This document shows positions 51,744-62,134 of a DNA stretch of 64,000 nucleotides, piece by piece. The notes under the pieces were generated by a model. It was not told the origin of the DNA, ran no database searches, and saw only the letters and a list, made by a program, of their open reading frames with translations. The position numbers and the translations under genes are program-made. The number at the start of each line of letters is the position of its first letter. Within the stretch, counting starts at the first letter, position 1. Origin of the DNA: Leclercia sp. 29361 (lineage in GTDB: Bacteria > Pseudomonadota > Gammaproteobacteria > Enterobacterales > Enterobacteriaceae); assembly GCF_011290365.1 (NCBI RefSeq), contig NZ_CP049786.1:1-64000 (forward strand), read 5' to 3'.

Positions 51744-52163
51744 ATGCAACTGAGTATTACCGACACCATTACTGGACAAGATCAGAAAGAGTTACAGCAG
51801 CAGTTGCGGGTCTATAACAGCCAGTTTATTGATTTTTCCCGCGTGGGGAATGATATCGCCGTGTATGCCCGCGATGAGGGCGGCAAAATGCACGGCGGGC
51901 TTATCGGCAACCGTCAGGGTGAGTGGCTGAACATTAAATACCTGTGGGTTAGCGACGAAAAGCGCGGCAGCGGGCTTGGCCGCAAACTGATGCAGGCCGC
52001 CGAAGGCGAAGCCAAACGCCAGGGGTGCCGCCACGCGCTGGTGGATACCTTCAGTTTCCAGGCGCGTCCGTTTTATGAGAAGCAGGGCTATCAGCTGGAG
52101 ATGACGCTGAACGATTTCCCGTATGCGGGGATCCAGCGCCACTACCTGTCGAAGGCGCTTTAA
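51744..52163 (+). CDS. GNAT-family N-acetyltransferase
   Basis: The 139-residue protein has the GNAT core: a [20 protein letters not shown] acetyl-CoA loop (RGSGLG), an [19 protein letters not shown] motif B and a C-terminal strand. The acceptor is unknown. GGGAG precedes the ATG. Its stop overlaps the convergent TetR gene by 4 bp. Confidence 0.88.
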   Translation: MQLSITDTITGQDQKELQQQLRVYNSQFIDFSRVGNDIAVYARDEGGKMHGGLIGNRQGEWLNIKYLWVSDEKRGSGLGRKLMQAAEGEAKRQGCRHALVDTFSFQARPFYEKQGYQLEMTLNDFPYAGIQRHYLSKAL

Positions 52164-52819
52164 GCGCCAATACCGCTACCGATCACCGCCAGCGCATGGC
52201 GTACGACGCTGTCAGGCGAGAGGGTGTGTAACCTCTCGTCATTACGCATCCGTGAAAAGGGCACCAGTACCAGGCTTAACAGGGTGGTGAACAGCAGCTC
52301 GGGTGCCAGATCGCGGTTCAGTTTTCCCTCCTGCTGCCAGCGGGCGATGGTCTCCAGCATCGCCTGATATTTTTCATCGCCAAACCGGGCCTGCAGATGT
52401 GCCCGCAGCACCGGCATTTCCCCTATCACCTCCTGCATCCACAGCGGCGCGAACCAGCGATGCTCGACGGCCAGATCCGCCAGCTTTTTCACCATCAACG
52501 TCAGGGCAGTGACCGGATCGTCCGGATGGGCGCTGAAAAGCGTCGCGATGGCGCTGCGAAGCGGCAGAAAACGCTCCTCGATCATTGCATCCAGCAGCTG
52601 CTCCCGGGAGTTGAAGTAGTAATGCAGCATCGCCGGCGTTACGCCCGCCTCTTTGGCAATGGCGTTGAGGGAGGTGCGGGCAATCCCCTGACGGGCAAAG
52701 AGATCCAGGGCGATATCCAGCAGCTGTTCCCGACTGGTGGCGGTGGGTTTGCTCCCGCGCGGACGTCCCGGGCGGCGGGCCGGTGGCGTGGGCTCAGAAT
52801 TATCTTTATGTGCTGACAT
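52160..52819 (-). CDS. TetR-family regulator of the adjacent efflux gene
   Basis: The 219-residue repressor has a basic N-terminal tail ([11 protein letters not shown]), a TetR helix-turn-helix ([21 protein letters not shown]) and an all-helical ligand domain. It is divergent from the MFS gene at 52898, the usual layout for drug-responsive control of an efflux pump. Confidence 0.9.
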   Translation of the reverse strand: MSAHKDNSEPTPPARRPGRPRGSKPTATSREQLLDIALDLFARQGIARTSLNAIAKEAGVTPAMLHYYFNSREQLLDAMIEERFLPLRSAIATLFSAHPDDPVTALTLMVKKLADLAVEHRWFAPLWMQEVIGEMPVLRAHLQARFGDEKYQAMLETIARWQQEGKLNRDLAPELLFTTLLSLVLVPFSRMRNDERLHTLSPDSVVRHALAVIGSGIGA

Positions 52820-52858
52820 GCGCGGAGGATCCCTTGACCTGATTTATAACTTCATTAA

Positions 52859-54397
<1,539 letters not shown>

Positions 54398-54514
54398 GGT
54401 TAGCGATTCCGCTAATTGTTGCGAGTCGCTTTCCGAATCTGAACGGCCAGGCTTGTCTTCCTTAACGCTGCTGGCGCATGCTTTGGGCTGGTCAATAAAC
54501 CAGCAGGGGTTGCA

Positions 54515-54775
54515 ATGGAACGCAAAGCGAAACTGTTCAAAAAGGGGCGAAATCAGGCGGTTATCCTGCCCGATGAGTTCGCGTTTGATACGGAGAGTGT
54601 CTGGATCCGGCGGGATGAGGAGGGGAATGTCGTTTTGAGGACAATGTCAGAGAAAGAAAAGCACAGGGAGAATTTTTTGCGTTTGCTGAAGCAAACGCAG
54701 GTTCCTGATTCATTCCTGAGCAAGGAGGAGCGCAATCAGAGCTATACGACAAGAGATCCTTTTGAAGGATTATAG
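54515..54775 (+). CDS. vapB: VapB-type antitoxin (AbrB/MazE fold)
   Basis: The 86-residue protein has the swapped-hairpin DNA-binding start of VapB antitoxins (KAKLFKKGRNQAVILPDEFAF, shown in part) and a C-terminal toxin-binding tail ending DPFEGL. It would normally neutralise VapC and repress the operon. The vapC gene two bases downstream is decayed, so this is a solitary antitoxin. The 117 bp between the MFS stop and this gene hold no other gene. Confidence 0.85.
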   Translation: MERKAKLFKKGRNQAVILPDEFAFDTESVWIRRDEEGNVVLRTMSEKEKHRENFLRLLKQTQVPDSFLSKEERNQSYTTRDPFEGL

Positions 54776-54777
54776 AA

Positions 54778-54971
54778 ATGCTGCTTATGCTGGACACAAA
54801 CATAGTAAGTCACCTCGTGAGGCAACATCCTGGCGTGGTCGATCACTATTCCCGAATAGCACCAGAAGAGATGTGTATATCAAGCGTAACGAAGGCTGAA
54901 CTGCTTTATGGCGTCGTGCCTTCGGGATGGTGCAGGAACTGACTATCGAGGATTGGACCACCGCTGCCTGA
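54778..54971 (+). pseudogene. vapC: vapC toxin gene with internal deletion and frameshift
   Basis: The frame from ATG 54778 encodes MLLMLDTNIVSHLVRQHPGV with the first PIN-domain Asp, and goes on through EEMCISSVTKAELLYGV. It then leaves the family and stops at 54942. From 54918, in another frame, AFGMVQELTIEDWTTAA matches the typical VapC C-terminus. The central part, with the remaining acidic catalytic residues, is missing, so no active nuclease is expected. Confidence 0.85.
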
Positions 54972-54979
54972 ACCTCAAC

Positions 54980-55060
54980 GCCCGGTGGCGCTACGCTTAC
55001 CGGGCCTACAGTAGTTTTCCCTGTAATTACGTAGGCCGGGTAAGCGTAGCGCCACCCGGC
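54980..55060. repeat. BIME: inverted pair of REP elements
   Basis: GCCCGGTGGCGCTACGCTTA to CCGGGC (54980-55005) is nearly the inverse of GCCGGGTAAGCGTAGCGCCA to CCCGGC (55035-55060). It lies between the decayed vapC and nlpA. Confidence 0.85.
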
Positions 55061-55166
55061 AATACCCGCATATAACTTATCCTTCTTATTGATGCCATTT
55101 CGTTTTTTAGCCTGCCGCTGCGTTGCCGATATAGTCGATAAAACAGTTATCAAAAGGATATGACGG

Positions 55167-55970
55167 GTGAAACTTCGATTGGGTGCGCTTCTCCTCGCTG
55201 GCCTGCTGCTGGCGGGCTGCGATCAAAACGGCAGCGATGCCAAACATATCAAAGTCGGCGTGATTAACGGCGCCGAGCAGGACGTGGCAGAAGTCGCTAA
55301 AAAAGTGGCGAAAGAGAAGTTCGGCCTTGATGTCGAGCTGGTGGGCTTTAGCGGCTCGCTGCTGCCGAACGATGCGACAAGCCACGGCGAACTGGATGCC
55401 AACGTCTTCCAGCATCGTCCGTTCCTGGCAGAAGACAATAAAGCCCACGGCTACAAGCTGGTGGCCGTCGGCAATACCTTTGTGTTCCCGATGGCGGGCT
55501 ACTCCCGCAAGATCAAATCGGTGGCGGAGCTGAAGGACGGCGCAACTATCGCCATCCCGAACGACCCGACCAACCTGGGCCGCGCGCTGTTGCTGCTGCA
55601 AAACGAAAAGCTGATCGCCCTGAAACCGGACGTCGGTTTGCTGCCAACGGCGCTGGATATCACCGCCAATCCGAAAAAGCTGAACATTATGGAGCTGGAA
55701 GGGGCGCAGCTGCCGCGCGTGCTGGACGATCCGAAAGTGGATGTGGCGATTATCAGCACTACCTATCTCCAGCAAACCGGGTTGTCTCCAGTACATGACA
55801 GTGTCTTTATCGAAGATAAAAACTCGCCGTACGTGAATATTGTCGTGACGCGGGAAGACAACAAAGATGCGGAAAACGTGAAGGAATTTATTCAGTCGTA
55901 TCAGTCACCAGAAGTGGCGAAGGCGGCAGAGACGATCTTTAACGGCGGGGCAGTGCCGGGCTGGGAATAA
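55167..55970 (+). CDS. nlpA: Inner-membrane lipoprotein NlpA (MetQ family)
   Basis: NlpA is a methionine-binding-type lipoprotein related to MetQ and can support methionine uptake by MetNI in E. coli. The 267-residue product has a lipobox LLAGC with lipidated Cys18 followed by Asp19, the signal that retains it in the inner membrane. The mature part (HIKVGVINGAEQDVAEVAKK onward) is close to E. coli NlpA. The start is GTG 55167 with AAAGGA 9 bases upstream. No metN or metI is adjacent. Confidence 0.93.
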   Translation: MKLRLGALLLAGLLLAGCDQNGSDAKHIKVGVINGAEQDVAEVAKKVAKEKFGLDVELVGFSGSLLPNDATSHGELDANVFQHRPFLAEDNKAHGYKLVAVGNTFVFPMAGYSRKIKSVAELKDGATIAIPNDPTNLGRALLLLQNEKLIALKPDVGLLPTALDITANPKKLNIMELEGAQLPRVLDDPKVDVAIISTTYLQQTGLSPVHDSVFIEDKNSPYVNIVVTREDNKDAENVKEFIQSYQSPEVAKAAETIFNGGAVPGWE

Positions 55971-56108
55971 CGTTAATCGTGCCGCGACGAGATCTTTCGT
56001 CGCGGCCAGGAACAAATTGGCCCGATCCCATCGCTGAATGCCCTTTTGCCCACATCCTGTCGCCTGCCCTCCGGCTATGCTTTCCGCATACTAACCGGAG
56101 AACAGCCC

Positions 56109-56888
56109 ATGAACATTACCCACATTCGCAACGCGACGCAGCTCATTACCTACGCCGGAAAACGCTTTCTGATTGACCCGCTGCTGGCACCCAAAGACGC
56201 TTACCCTGGTTTCCCCGGCACTGCCCGGGCGGAGATCCGCAACCCGACGGTGGAGCTGCCCTGTGCGGTGGAAAGCCTGCTGGATGTCGATGCGGTAATC
56301 GTCACCCATACCCATGCCGATCACTGGGATCAACACGCCATCGAGCGGATCGCCAAAGAGATGCCGATCTTTGTCCAGCACGACGATGACGCGCAGCTGC
56401 TGCGCAGTCAGGGCTTCCGCAATTTGACCGTTTTGACAGACAACACCCCGTTTGGCGCGATCCAGTTGAGCAAAACCCACGGCGGTCAGCACGGCACCGA
56501 CCGCGCTTACGCGGTGCCTGAGCTGGCGGAGATGCTCGGTGAGGCGTGCGGCGTGGTGTTTCGCCATCCCGAAGAAAAAACGCTGCTGATTGCAGGCGAC
56601 ACCATTTTGCGCCCGCAGGTCGCCGACGAACTGCAAAAGCTGCAGCCGGATGTGGTGGTGCTTAATGCCGGGTACGCGCATGTGATCGGCTTCGGGCCTA
56701 TCATTATGGGCGCGGAAGATGTGCTGAATGTGCACTTCCTGCTGCCGCAGGCAAAACTTGTCGCCGTCCATATGGAAGCGATCAACCACTGCCTGCTGAC
56801 GCGCAGTGCACTGCGGGAATATGTGGACGCCAACCAGATGGGTGAGGCGGTGATCATTCCCCAGGACGGGGAAAGCGTTATAGTCTGA
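56109..56888 (+). CDS. UlaG-like metallo-beta-lactamase-fold hydrolase
   Basis: The 259-residue protein (from ATG 56109) belongs to the COG2220 group of MBL proteins. Metal ligands are in THTHADHWDQHAI near residue 70, the Asp in IAGDTIL and the His in VHMEAINHC. There is no signal peptide. The substrate is unknown. It lies 26 bp before the GlxA-type regulator on the same strand, which may control it. An ACCGGAGAAC site precedes the ATG; the frame extends upstream without support. Confidence 0.87.
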   Translation: MNITHIRNATQLITYAGKRFLIDPLLAPKDAYPGFPGTARAEIRNPTVELPCAVESLLDVDAVIVTHTHADHWDQHAIERIAKEMPIFVQHDDDAQLLRSQGFRNLTVLTDNTPFGAIQLSKTHGGQHGTDRAYAVPELAEMLGEACGVVFRHPEEKTLLIAGDTILRPQVADELQKLQPDVVVLNAGYAHVIGFGPIIMGAEDVLNVHFLLPQAKLVAVHMEAINHCLLTRSALREYVDANQMGEAVIIPQDGESVIV

Positions 56889-56914
56889 ACAGCATCAGGG
56901 CAAAGGAGAACAAT

Positions 56915-57877
56915 GTGAAGCTAACAACAGTGGCGATTGTCGCCGTCGACGGGTTCAGTCCTTTTCACTACTCCGTGCCCTGCATTTTGTTTGGCGATAG
57001 CGTATCGGGTACAAAGCGTTTTAACGTGACGATCTGCGCCGAAAACCCAGGGTTATTAACCTCCCGGGATGGTTTCGCCCTCAATGCCACGCACGATTAT
57101 TCCGCCATCAGGCAGGCCGACATAGTGGTGGTGCCTTACTGGGCTCATGTGCTTGAACGCCCGCCGCAGACGTTGCTCGACAGCCTGGTGCAGGCCAGAG
57201 ACAACGGGGCGGAAATCGTCGGGCTGTGCTTGGGATCGTTTGTTCTCGGATACGCCGGCATTCTGAACGGCAAACGGGCGGCGACCCACTGGGAATTTGA
57301 GCGCCAGTTCCAGTCGCTGTTCCCGGCGGTGCAGCTGGATATCAACGCCCTGTACGTCGATGACGACAACATTATCACCTCTGCTGGCACTGCCGCCGCG
57401 CTGGACTGCTGCCTGTATATCATCCGTCAGCGCTTTGGCAGCGAGGTCGCCAATCAGATTGCCCGGCGGATGATTGTGCCGCCGCACCGCGAGGGCGGGC
57501 AGGCGCAGTTTATCGCCCAGCCGGTGCCGGAAACGACCCGTGATGCGCGGATTAACAACCTGATCGATTATCTCCAGCGTAATATCAGCCAGCCGCTGAA
57601 CCTGGATGCGCTGGCAGAGAGCGTGGCGATGAGTCGCCGCACGCTGACCCGCCATTTTATGAAAGCCACCGGAATGAGCGTCGTCTCGTGGATCACCGCC
57701 GAACGCCTGCGGCGTAGCCAGCTGCTGCTGGAGAGCAGCAATCTGCCCGTTGAGGCGGTGGCAGAGCAGGTGGGGTATCTTTCCGCCGTGACCCTGCGCC
57801 AGCAGTTTAAGGCCCGCTTTGGTGTCAGCCCGGCGGAGTGGCGTAAAACTTTCCGCACGCAGAGTCAGGCCGGGTAG
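56915..57877 (+). CDS. GlxA-type AraC-family regulator with DJ-1/PfpI domain
   Basis: The 320-residue protein combines an N-terminal DJ-1/PfpI-like amidotransferase domain (about residues 5-180, with the elbow GLCLGSFVLGYAG) and a C-terminal AraC double helix-turn-helix (about 215-315: LNLDALAESVAMSRRTLTRHF, shown in part, and VAEQVGYLSAVTLRQQFK). The start is GTG 56915, after AAAGGAGAAC. Effector and targets are unknown; the preceding MBL gene is a candidate target. Confidence 0.9.
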   Translation: MKLTTVAIVAVDGFSPFHYSVPCILFGDSVSGTKRFNVTICAENPGLLTSRDGFALNATHDYSAIRQADIVVVPYWAHVLERPPQTLLDSLVQARDNGAEIVGLCLGSFVLGYAGILNGKRAATHWEFERQFQSLFPAVQLDINALYVDDDNIITSAGTAAALDCCLYIIRQRFGSEVANQIARRMIVPPHREGGQAQFIAQPVPETTRDARINNLIDYLQRNISQPLNLDALAESVAMSRRTLTRHFMKATGMSVVSWITAERLRRSQLLLESSNLPVEAVAEQVGYLSAVTLRQQFKARFGVSPAEWRKTFRTQSQAG

Positions 57878-57885
57878 CGCAACAT

Positions 57886-58974
57886 TTACCCCAGCTTCTC
57901 CATCCGCGTTTCCCCTTCCACCATCGACAGCTGATACAGCGAAAACGATCGGTGCTTTTCAATCAGCGTCGCCAGTTCCGGCGAGTGGCTGGTGAGCCAG
58001 ATCTGCGAGTAACGGCTGGCCTCGGCAATCAGGCTCGCCAGCGCGGGCAGCATCTGCGGATGCAGGCTGTTTTCCGGTTCGTTGAGGGCGATAAACGCGG
58101 GCGGACGCGGGCTTAACAGCGCCACAGCCAGACAGAGAAAACGCAGCGTGCCGTCGGAGAACTCCGCGGGCTCCAGCGGTCGGCTTAAGCCTTCGCGCTG
58201 CATCATCATGCGAAAACGCCCACCGGTATTGTCGCTGTAAAACACGCAGCCGGGGAACGCCTGGTCGAGGATGCGCATCAGCAGCAGCTCGTCGCCAATC
58301 TCGGCGATGGTCTGAAAGGCCGCGGCCAGATTGGCACCGTCGCTGGCCAGCACCGGGGAGCGGAACCCCACCTGCGGGGCACGGATCGCCGAGCCGGATG
58401 AGACGGAAAACTCATGATAAAAGCGCCAGTTACGCAGGGACTCGCGCATCTGCGACACCTCCGGGTAGAGGTGCGGCTCCCCCAACTGCCCGAACACCGA
58501 TTCGTTCTCGTACAGCGTGCCGCTGTGGGTCACCTTTTCGTGATGCACGTTATTGAGAAACACGGCCTGATTCTTGCGCTTCATCAGCTGTGATGACGGG
58601 CGTCGGTGCTGGCCGCTCAGCCAGATGGACTCCTCTTTAATCACCGGATCGAGCTGAAACTGCGAGGGATAAGGCAGCTTCTCGACAAAGCCCACCTGCA
58701 GTTCATATTCGTAGGTCTCTGTTTCCACCGCCAGGTTCATGCGCCTGAGCTGGTCGCTGCGGGTTTTACCTGCCCAGAAGACCTTTAAAATCCCGCCCTC
58801 ATTGGCCAGCGCCTGGGAAAACTGCCCCTGCGCCGCGCTGTGCATCAGGTGGATCGCCTTGTAGATATTGGATTTTCCGGTGCCGTTCGGGCCGAAAACG
58901 ATATTGAGCTGCTGCAGATCCAGCGACAGGTCGCGAATCGAGCGATAGTTTTGAATGTGCAGGGTGTTGATCAT
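57886..58974 (-). CDS. RecF/SMC-like AAA ATPase (COG4637 type)
   Basis: The 362-residue predicted ATPase has Walker A GPNGTGKSNIYKAI near residue 30, a signature-like EFSDGTLRFLCLAVALL, and Walker B IALNEPENSLHP, where an Asn stands in the usual Asp position. A D-loop/H-loop follows (WLTSHSPELA). No nuclease or TOPRIM domain is fused to it. ATG 58974 (MINTLHIQNYRSI) is preferred; a GTG at 58986 would add four residues. Function is unknown; it is a single gene. Confidence 0.85.
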   Translation of the reverse strand: MINTLHIQNYRSIRDLSLDLQQLNIVFGPNGTGKSNIYKAIHLMHSAAQGQFSQALANEGGILKVFWAGKTRSDQLRRMNLAVETETYEYELQVGFVEKLPYPSQFQLDPVIKEESIWLSGQHRRPSSQLMKRKNQAVFLNNVHHEKVTHSGTLYENESVFGQLGEPHLYPEVSQMRESLRNWRFYHEFSVSSGSAIRAPQVGFRSPVLASDGANLAAAFQTIAEIGDELLLMRILDQAFPGCVFYSDNTGGRFRMMMQREGLSRPLEPAEFSDGTLRFLCLAVALLSPRPPAFIALNEPENSLHPQMLPALASLIAEASRYSQIWLTSHSPELATLIEKHRSFSLYQLSMVEGETRMEKLG

Positions 58975-59034
58975 CGGCGTACCCACTTTTGCGGACTAAA
59001 CCTGTACAAAGTTACAGTGTTTCAGGCAAAGTGC

Positions 59035-59064
59035 AAAAAAAAAGACGACAGTGAGGTGTCGTCT
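59035..59064 (-). terminator. ybgA terminator
   Basis: On the minus strand AGACGACA (59064-59057) pairs with TGTCGTCT (59050-59043) around a 6-nt loop, followed by a run of nine T with the last stem base included. Confidence 0.92.
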
Positions 59065-59118
59065 AAACGGGGTAGTGCTTCGGGCCTCTCAGGGTCAATG
59101 GGGCCTCGCGTTTGACAT

Positions 59119-60078
59119 TCAGATTACGGCCAATCGCAAACCCAGATCGTCAGGATAGGGATCAAAGTAGTTTTGCGTCATCAGATACCGGTCAGGGTAT
59201 TCGGCCAGATAATGTTTCAGCAGCGTGAGCGGGGCGAGAATGGGCAGTAATCCGTCACGATAATGCAGGATCACGTCGCGCAGTTCACCGCGCTGGCGGC
59301 TGTTCAGTTGGTTACGGAAATAGCCCTGAATATGCATCAGGACGTTAGTGTGGTTTTTCCGCGAAGCCGGTTTACTGAGGATCAGCATCAGTTTTTCGCG
59401 GTACACCTCAAAGAAAGCGTCCAGGTCTTCCCACTCGTGCAGCGAGGCGACGAACGGCCCGATCTCGCGATAGCCCGCCTGATGGTGCGCCAGCAGCTGG
59501 AGTTTGTACCGGCTGTGGAAGTCCAGCAGCGCACGGCGCGTCAGGCCTTGTGCCCGCAGCGTATTCAGCTCATGAAGAGCAAAAACCCGCTCGACAAAGT
59601 TCTCACGCAGCACCGCATCGTGCAGGCGTCCATCTTCCTCCACCGGCAGCCACGGCCATTTTTCAAGCAGGGCGGCGGTGAACAGCCCGACACCCTCCTT
59701 GCGGCCCGCGTTACCCTTTTCATCGTACAGCCGCACGCGCTCCATGCCACAGCTTGGCGATTTGGCGCAGACAATAAATCCGCAGAGATCGCCCATTTTC
59801 GGCACATAACCCGCCGCAAAATCGGCCATTTTTTGGGTAACGTCTTCATGAGGCGCTTTGCTGAAGCGCATCTGCGTCTCACCGCTGGCGGTCTTCGTCA
59901 GACGCAGGGCCGGACGAGGCGTCGGCAGGCCGATCGCCATTTCCGGACACACAGGCCGGAAATTGACCCATTCGGCCAGCTCATCCATGACAAAGCCCAT
60001 ACGCTTATGCCCGCCGTCGAAGCGAACGGCGGAACCGGTCAAACATCCGCTAATACCCAGCACAGGTTTCGTTGTCAT
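59119..60078 (-). CDS. ybgA: YbgA, DUF523-DUF1722 protein
   Basis: The 319-residue protein has an N-terminal DUF523 domain (residues 1-150) with conserved cysteines (GISGCLTG, PVCPEMAIGLPTPRP, VCAKSPSCGMERV) and a C-terminal DUF1722 domain that contains HVLMHIQGYFRN-like helices. DUF523 has been linked to 2-thiouracil or thiol chemistry; function here is unknown. In E. coli ybgA precedes the photolyase gene phr; no phr is seen here. ATG 60078 with GGAGGTGC upstream is chosen over an earlier codon. Confidence 0.9.
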   Translation of the reverse strand: MTTKPVLGISGCLTGSAVRFDGGHKRMGFVMDELAEWVNFRPVCPEMAIGLPTPRPALRLTKTASGETQMRFSKAPHEDVTQKMADFAAGYVPKMGDLCGFIVCAKSPSCGMERVRLYDEKGNAGRKEGVGLFTAALLEKWPWLPVEEDGRLHDAVLRENFVERVFALHELNTLRAQGLTRRALLDFHSRYKLQLLAHHQAGYREIGPFVASLHEWEDLDAFFEVYREKLMLILSKPASRKNHTNVLMHIQGYFRNQLNSRQRGELRDVILHYRDGLLPILAPLTLLKHYLAEYPDRYLMTQNYFDPYPDDLGLRLAVI

Positions 60079-60180
60079 GATGCGCACCTCCAGAGTCATA
60101 CTCTAAAAGTTACACAAAATGATTATTTTGTCCAAGTATTGACGAATATATTTTTTATTTTGTATAGATATCAGCAGCTT

Positions 60181-60597
60181 TTAGCTGCCCTTATAGGTCG
60201 AGTAACCGTACTGGCTCAGCAGCAACGGAATGTGCAGTTTTTCGTTGGTGCGGGTGACGGTAAACAGCACCGGGATCTCCGGGAAGAATGACTCCAGCTT
60301 GTTGCCGTGGAAGTACTCTGCCGTTTTGAAGGTCACTTTATAGACGCCAGGCTGCATATCCTGATCCGCTGGGTAGAGCGACTTGATACGGCCGTCCTGG
60401 TCAGTTTTGCCGCTGGCGAGCGGGGTCCATTTATCCTGCTGCTGCTTTTCCAGCGTAACGGTGACGCCCGGCGGTGGCGTGCCGGTTTGCTGGTCAAGGA
60501 TATGCACGCTCAGGGTGCCGGCAGGGGCGGCGCCAAAGGCGACAGGGGCAAAGGCCATGGAGGCGAGGATCAGCAGAGGGGCAGTCTTTTTCATCAT
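60181..60597 (-). CDS. hiuH: Periplasmic 5-hydroxyisourate hydrolase (transthyretin-like)
   Basis: HiuH hydrolyses 5-hydroxyisourate, the first product of urate oxidation. The 138-residue protein has a signal peptide (cut near FGAAPAG, residue 22) and a transthyretin-like domain. Conserved elements are the LSVHILDQQTGTPPPGV strand, KTDQDGRI, FFPEIPV and the C-terminal LLLSQYGYSTYKGS (Y-[RK]-G-S). No other urate genes are adjacent, so its role may be clearance of externally formed hydroxyisourate. An AGGAAAAC site precedes the ATG. Confidence 0.93.
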   Translation of the reverse strand: MMKKTAPLLILASMAFAPVAFGAAPAGTLSVHILDQQTGTPPPGVTVTLEKQQQDKWTPLASGKTDQDGRIKSLYPADQDMQPGVYKVTFKTAEYFHGNKLESFFPEIPVLFTVTRTNEKLHIPLLLSQYGYSTYKGS

Positions 60598-60693
60598 GTT
60601 TTCCTGTGGAGTGATAAGTCACAGGAAAACGTTAGCATTTGCCGCGCAGGAAAATATTCAACTTTTCGTGAAGATTCCCGCAGGAGAAAATAA

Positions 60694-61419
60694 TCAGAGG
60701 ATAATCACCTCAAGGGCAACCTGCTGCTGCCACTGTTCCACCTGTTTTCGGCGCGCGGCGGTGAGTTTACCGCTGGTGACCAGCAGCCACTGGCGGTCCG
60801 GGAAAATCTCCGGTGCCAGCGCGGCAGGGGGAATGGGCAGCAGGTTGATGCGGTGGCCCTGGCCGGTGCGGGCTAAGGCTTCGAGCCAGATTTCGCACGG
60901 GTCGTTCAGGTGCCAGCCGCTGAGCAGGAGGTTGTCGCCCGGCGCTTTTTTATCGGCTTCAAGGCAAAACGAGGTGTAGGCGATGATGATGCCATCGAGG
61001 ATCTCGCGTAGGGTCATGGCGGCGGGAACGTTGGCCGAGACCAGGCTGCGCAGGGGACGTAACACGTTCACGACCAGCTCCGGGCGCGGATATTCGCGAC
61101 CGGTATCGTAAATCATCTGGCGCAGGGATTCGATTTTGCCGGCCTGCAGACGCTCCAGCATGGTCTGCTGCAGCGTTTGCCAGTTGTTGGTCCGGCCCGG
61201 GGCAGGACGCTCCAGCAGCGGCTTTACCTGGCCTATCGGGACGCCTTTTTTCACCCAGTCGAGGATTTTTAACGCCTGCTGGACGTCCTCGTCGCTGTAC
61301 TGGCGATGACCGCCCTCGGTGCGCAGCGGCTTGAGTAAACCGTAGCGACGCTGCCACGCCCGCAGCGTGGTAGGGGTGATCCCACTAAGTCTGGCGAATT
61401 CGCCAATGGAGTATGCCAT
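60694..61419 (-). CDS. MerR-family regulator (MlrA/BluR-like)
   Basis: The 241-residue protein has an N-terminal MerR winged helix (YSIGEFARLSGITPTTLRAW followed by QRRYGLLKPLRTEGGHRQYSD) and a C-terminal domain like that of MlrA (curli/biofilm) and BluR (blue-light response). It is clearly a paralogue rather than a close copy of either. Target genes are not known; the divergent blc and the downstream hiuH and ybgA are candidates. Confidence 0.87.
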   Translation of the reverse strand: MAYSIGEFARLSGITPTTLRAWQRRYGLLKPLRTEGGHRQYSDEDVQQALKILDWVKKGVPIGQVKPLLERPAPGRTNNWQTLQQTMLERLQAGKIESLRQMIYDTGREYPRPELVVNVLRPLRSLVSANVPAAMTLREILDGIIIAYTSFCLEADKKAPGDNLLLSGWHLNDPCEIWLEALARTGQGHRINLLPIPPAALAPEIFPDRQWLLVTSGKLTAARRKQVEQWQQQVALEVIIL

Positions 61420-61534
61420 GTCTGCGTCCGAAGAGGATTAATCTCAATATTCTACGAATATTTTCCGATGGGATGAAGCGCCAGAGCGCTGCACTACACT
61501 TTAATTCCAACCGTGCAAAATGACAGGAGTTCTC

Positions 61535-62059
61535 ATGAAACTATGGCCCGTTGTTACCGGTGTCGCCATTGCGCTGACTCTGGTGGCCTGCAAATCCCCT
61601 ACGCCGCCAAAGGGCGTGCAGCCGATAACGAACTTTGACGCCAGCCGCTATCTGGGCAAGTGGTACGAAATCGCCCGTCTGGAAAACCGCTTCGAACGCG
61701 GTATGCAGCAGGTGACTGCCACCTATGGCAAGCGCAGCGACGGCGGGATCAGCGTGCTTAACCGGGGCTATGATCCGGTGAAACGCAAGTGGAGTGAGAG
61801 CGAGGGTAAAGCCTATTACACCGGCGAGCCAACCACCGCAGCGTTGAAGGTGTCGTTCTTCGGCCCGTTCTATGGCGGTTATAACGTGATCAAGCTGGAC
61901 GATGACTACCAGTACGCGCTGGTCAGCGGCCCGGATCGCGACTATCTGTGGATCCTGTCGCGTACGCCAACCATTCCGGATGCGGTGAAACAGGATTATC
62001 TCAATACTGCGCGCAGCCTGGGCTTCCGGGTGGATGAGCTGATATGGGTGAAACAGTAA
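61535..62059 (+). CDS. blc: Outer-membrane lipocalin Blc
   Basis: Blc is a bacterial lipocalin that binds lysophospholipids and fatty acids at the outer membrane, and is stationary-phase or stress induced in E. coli. The 174-residue protein has a lipobox LVAC (lipidated Cys19, followed by Lys), the lipocalin motif GKWYEIARLENRFERGM and the second motif YALVSGPDRDYLWILSR. ATG 61535 follows CAGGAGTTCTC; an upstream ATG at 61520 is not needed. Confidence 0.95.
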   Translation: MKLWPVVTGVAIALTLVACKSPTPPKGVQPITNFDASRYLGKWYEIARLENRFERGMQQVTATYGKRSDGGISVLNRGYDPVKRKWSESEGKAYYTGEPTTAALKVSFFGPFYGGYNVIKLDDDYQYALVSGPDRDYLWILSRTPTIPDAVKQDYLNTARSLGFRVDELIWVKQ

Positions 62060-62134
62060 AGATCGTGCTTTCGTCCTGGGGAAATGTGCGGGCAGGGGAA
62101 TAGACTTGCGTCATGGGCACACGGGAGATGACAT

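Noticed and set aside
57886..58974. RecF-like ATPase as part of an antiphage system (OLD/Gabija-like)
   Set aside because: There is no TOPRIM or nuclease domain and no helicase or effector partner next to it, and such solitary ATPases are common housekeeping-type genes.
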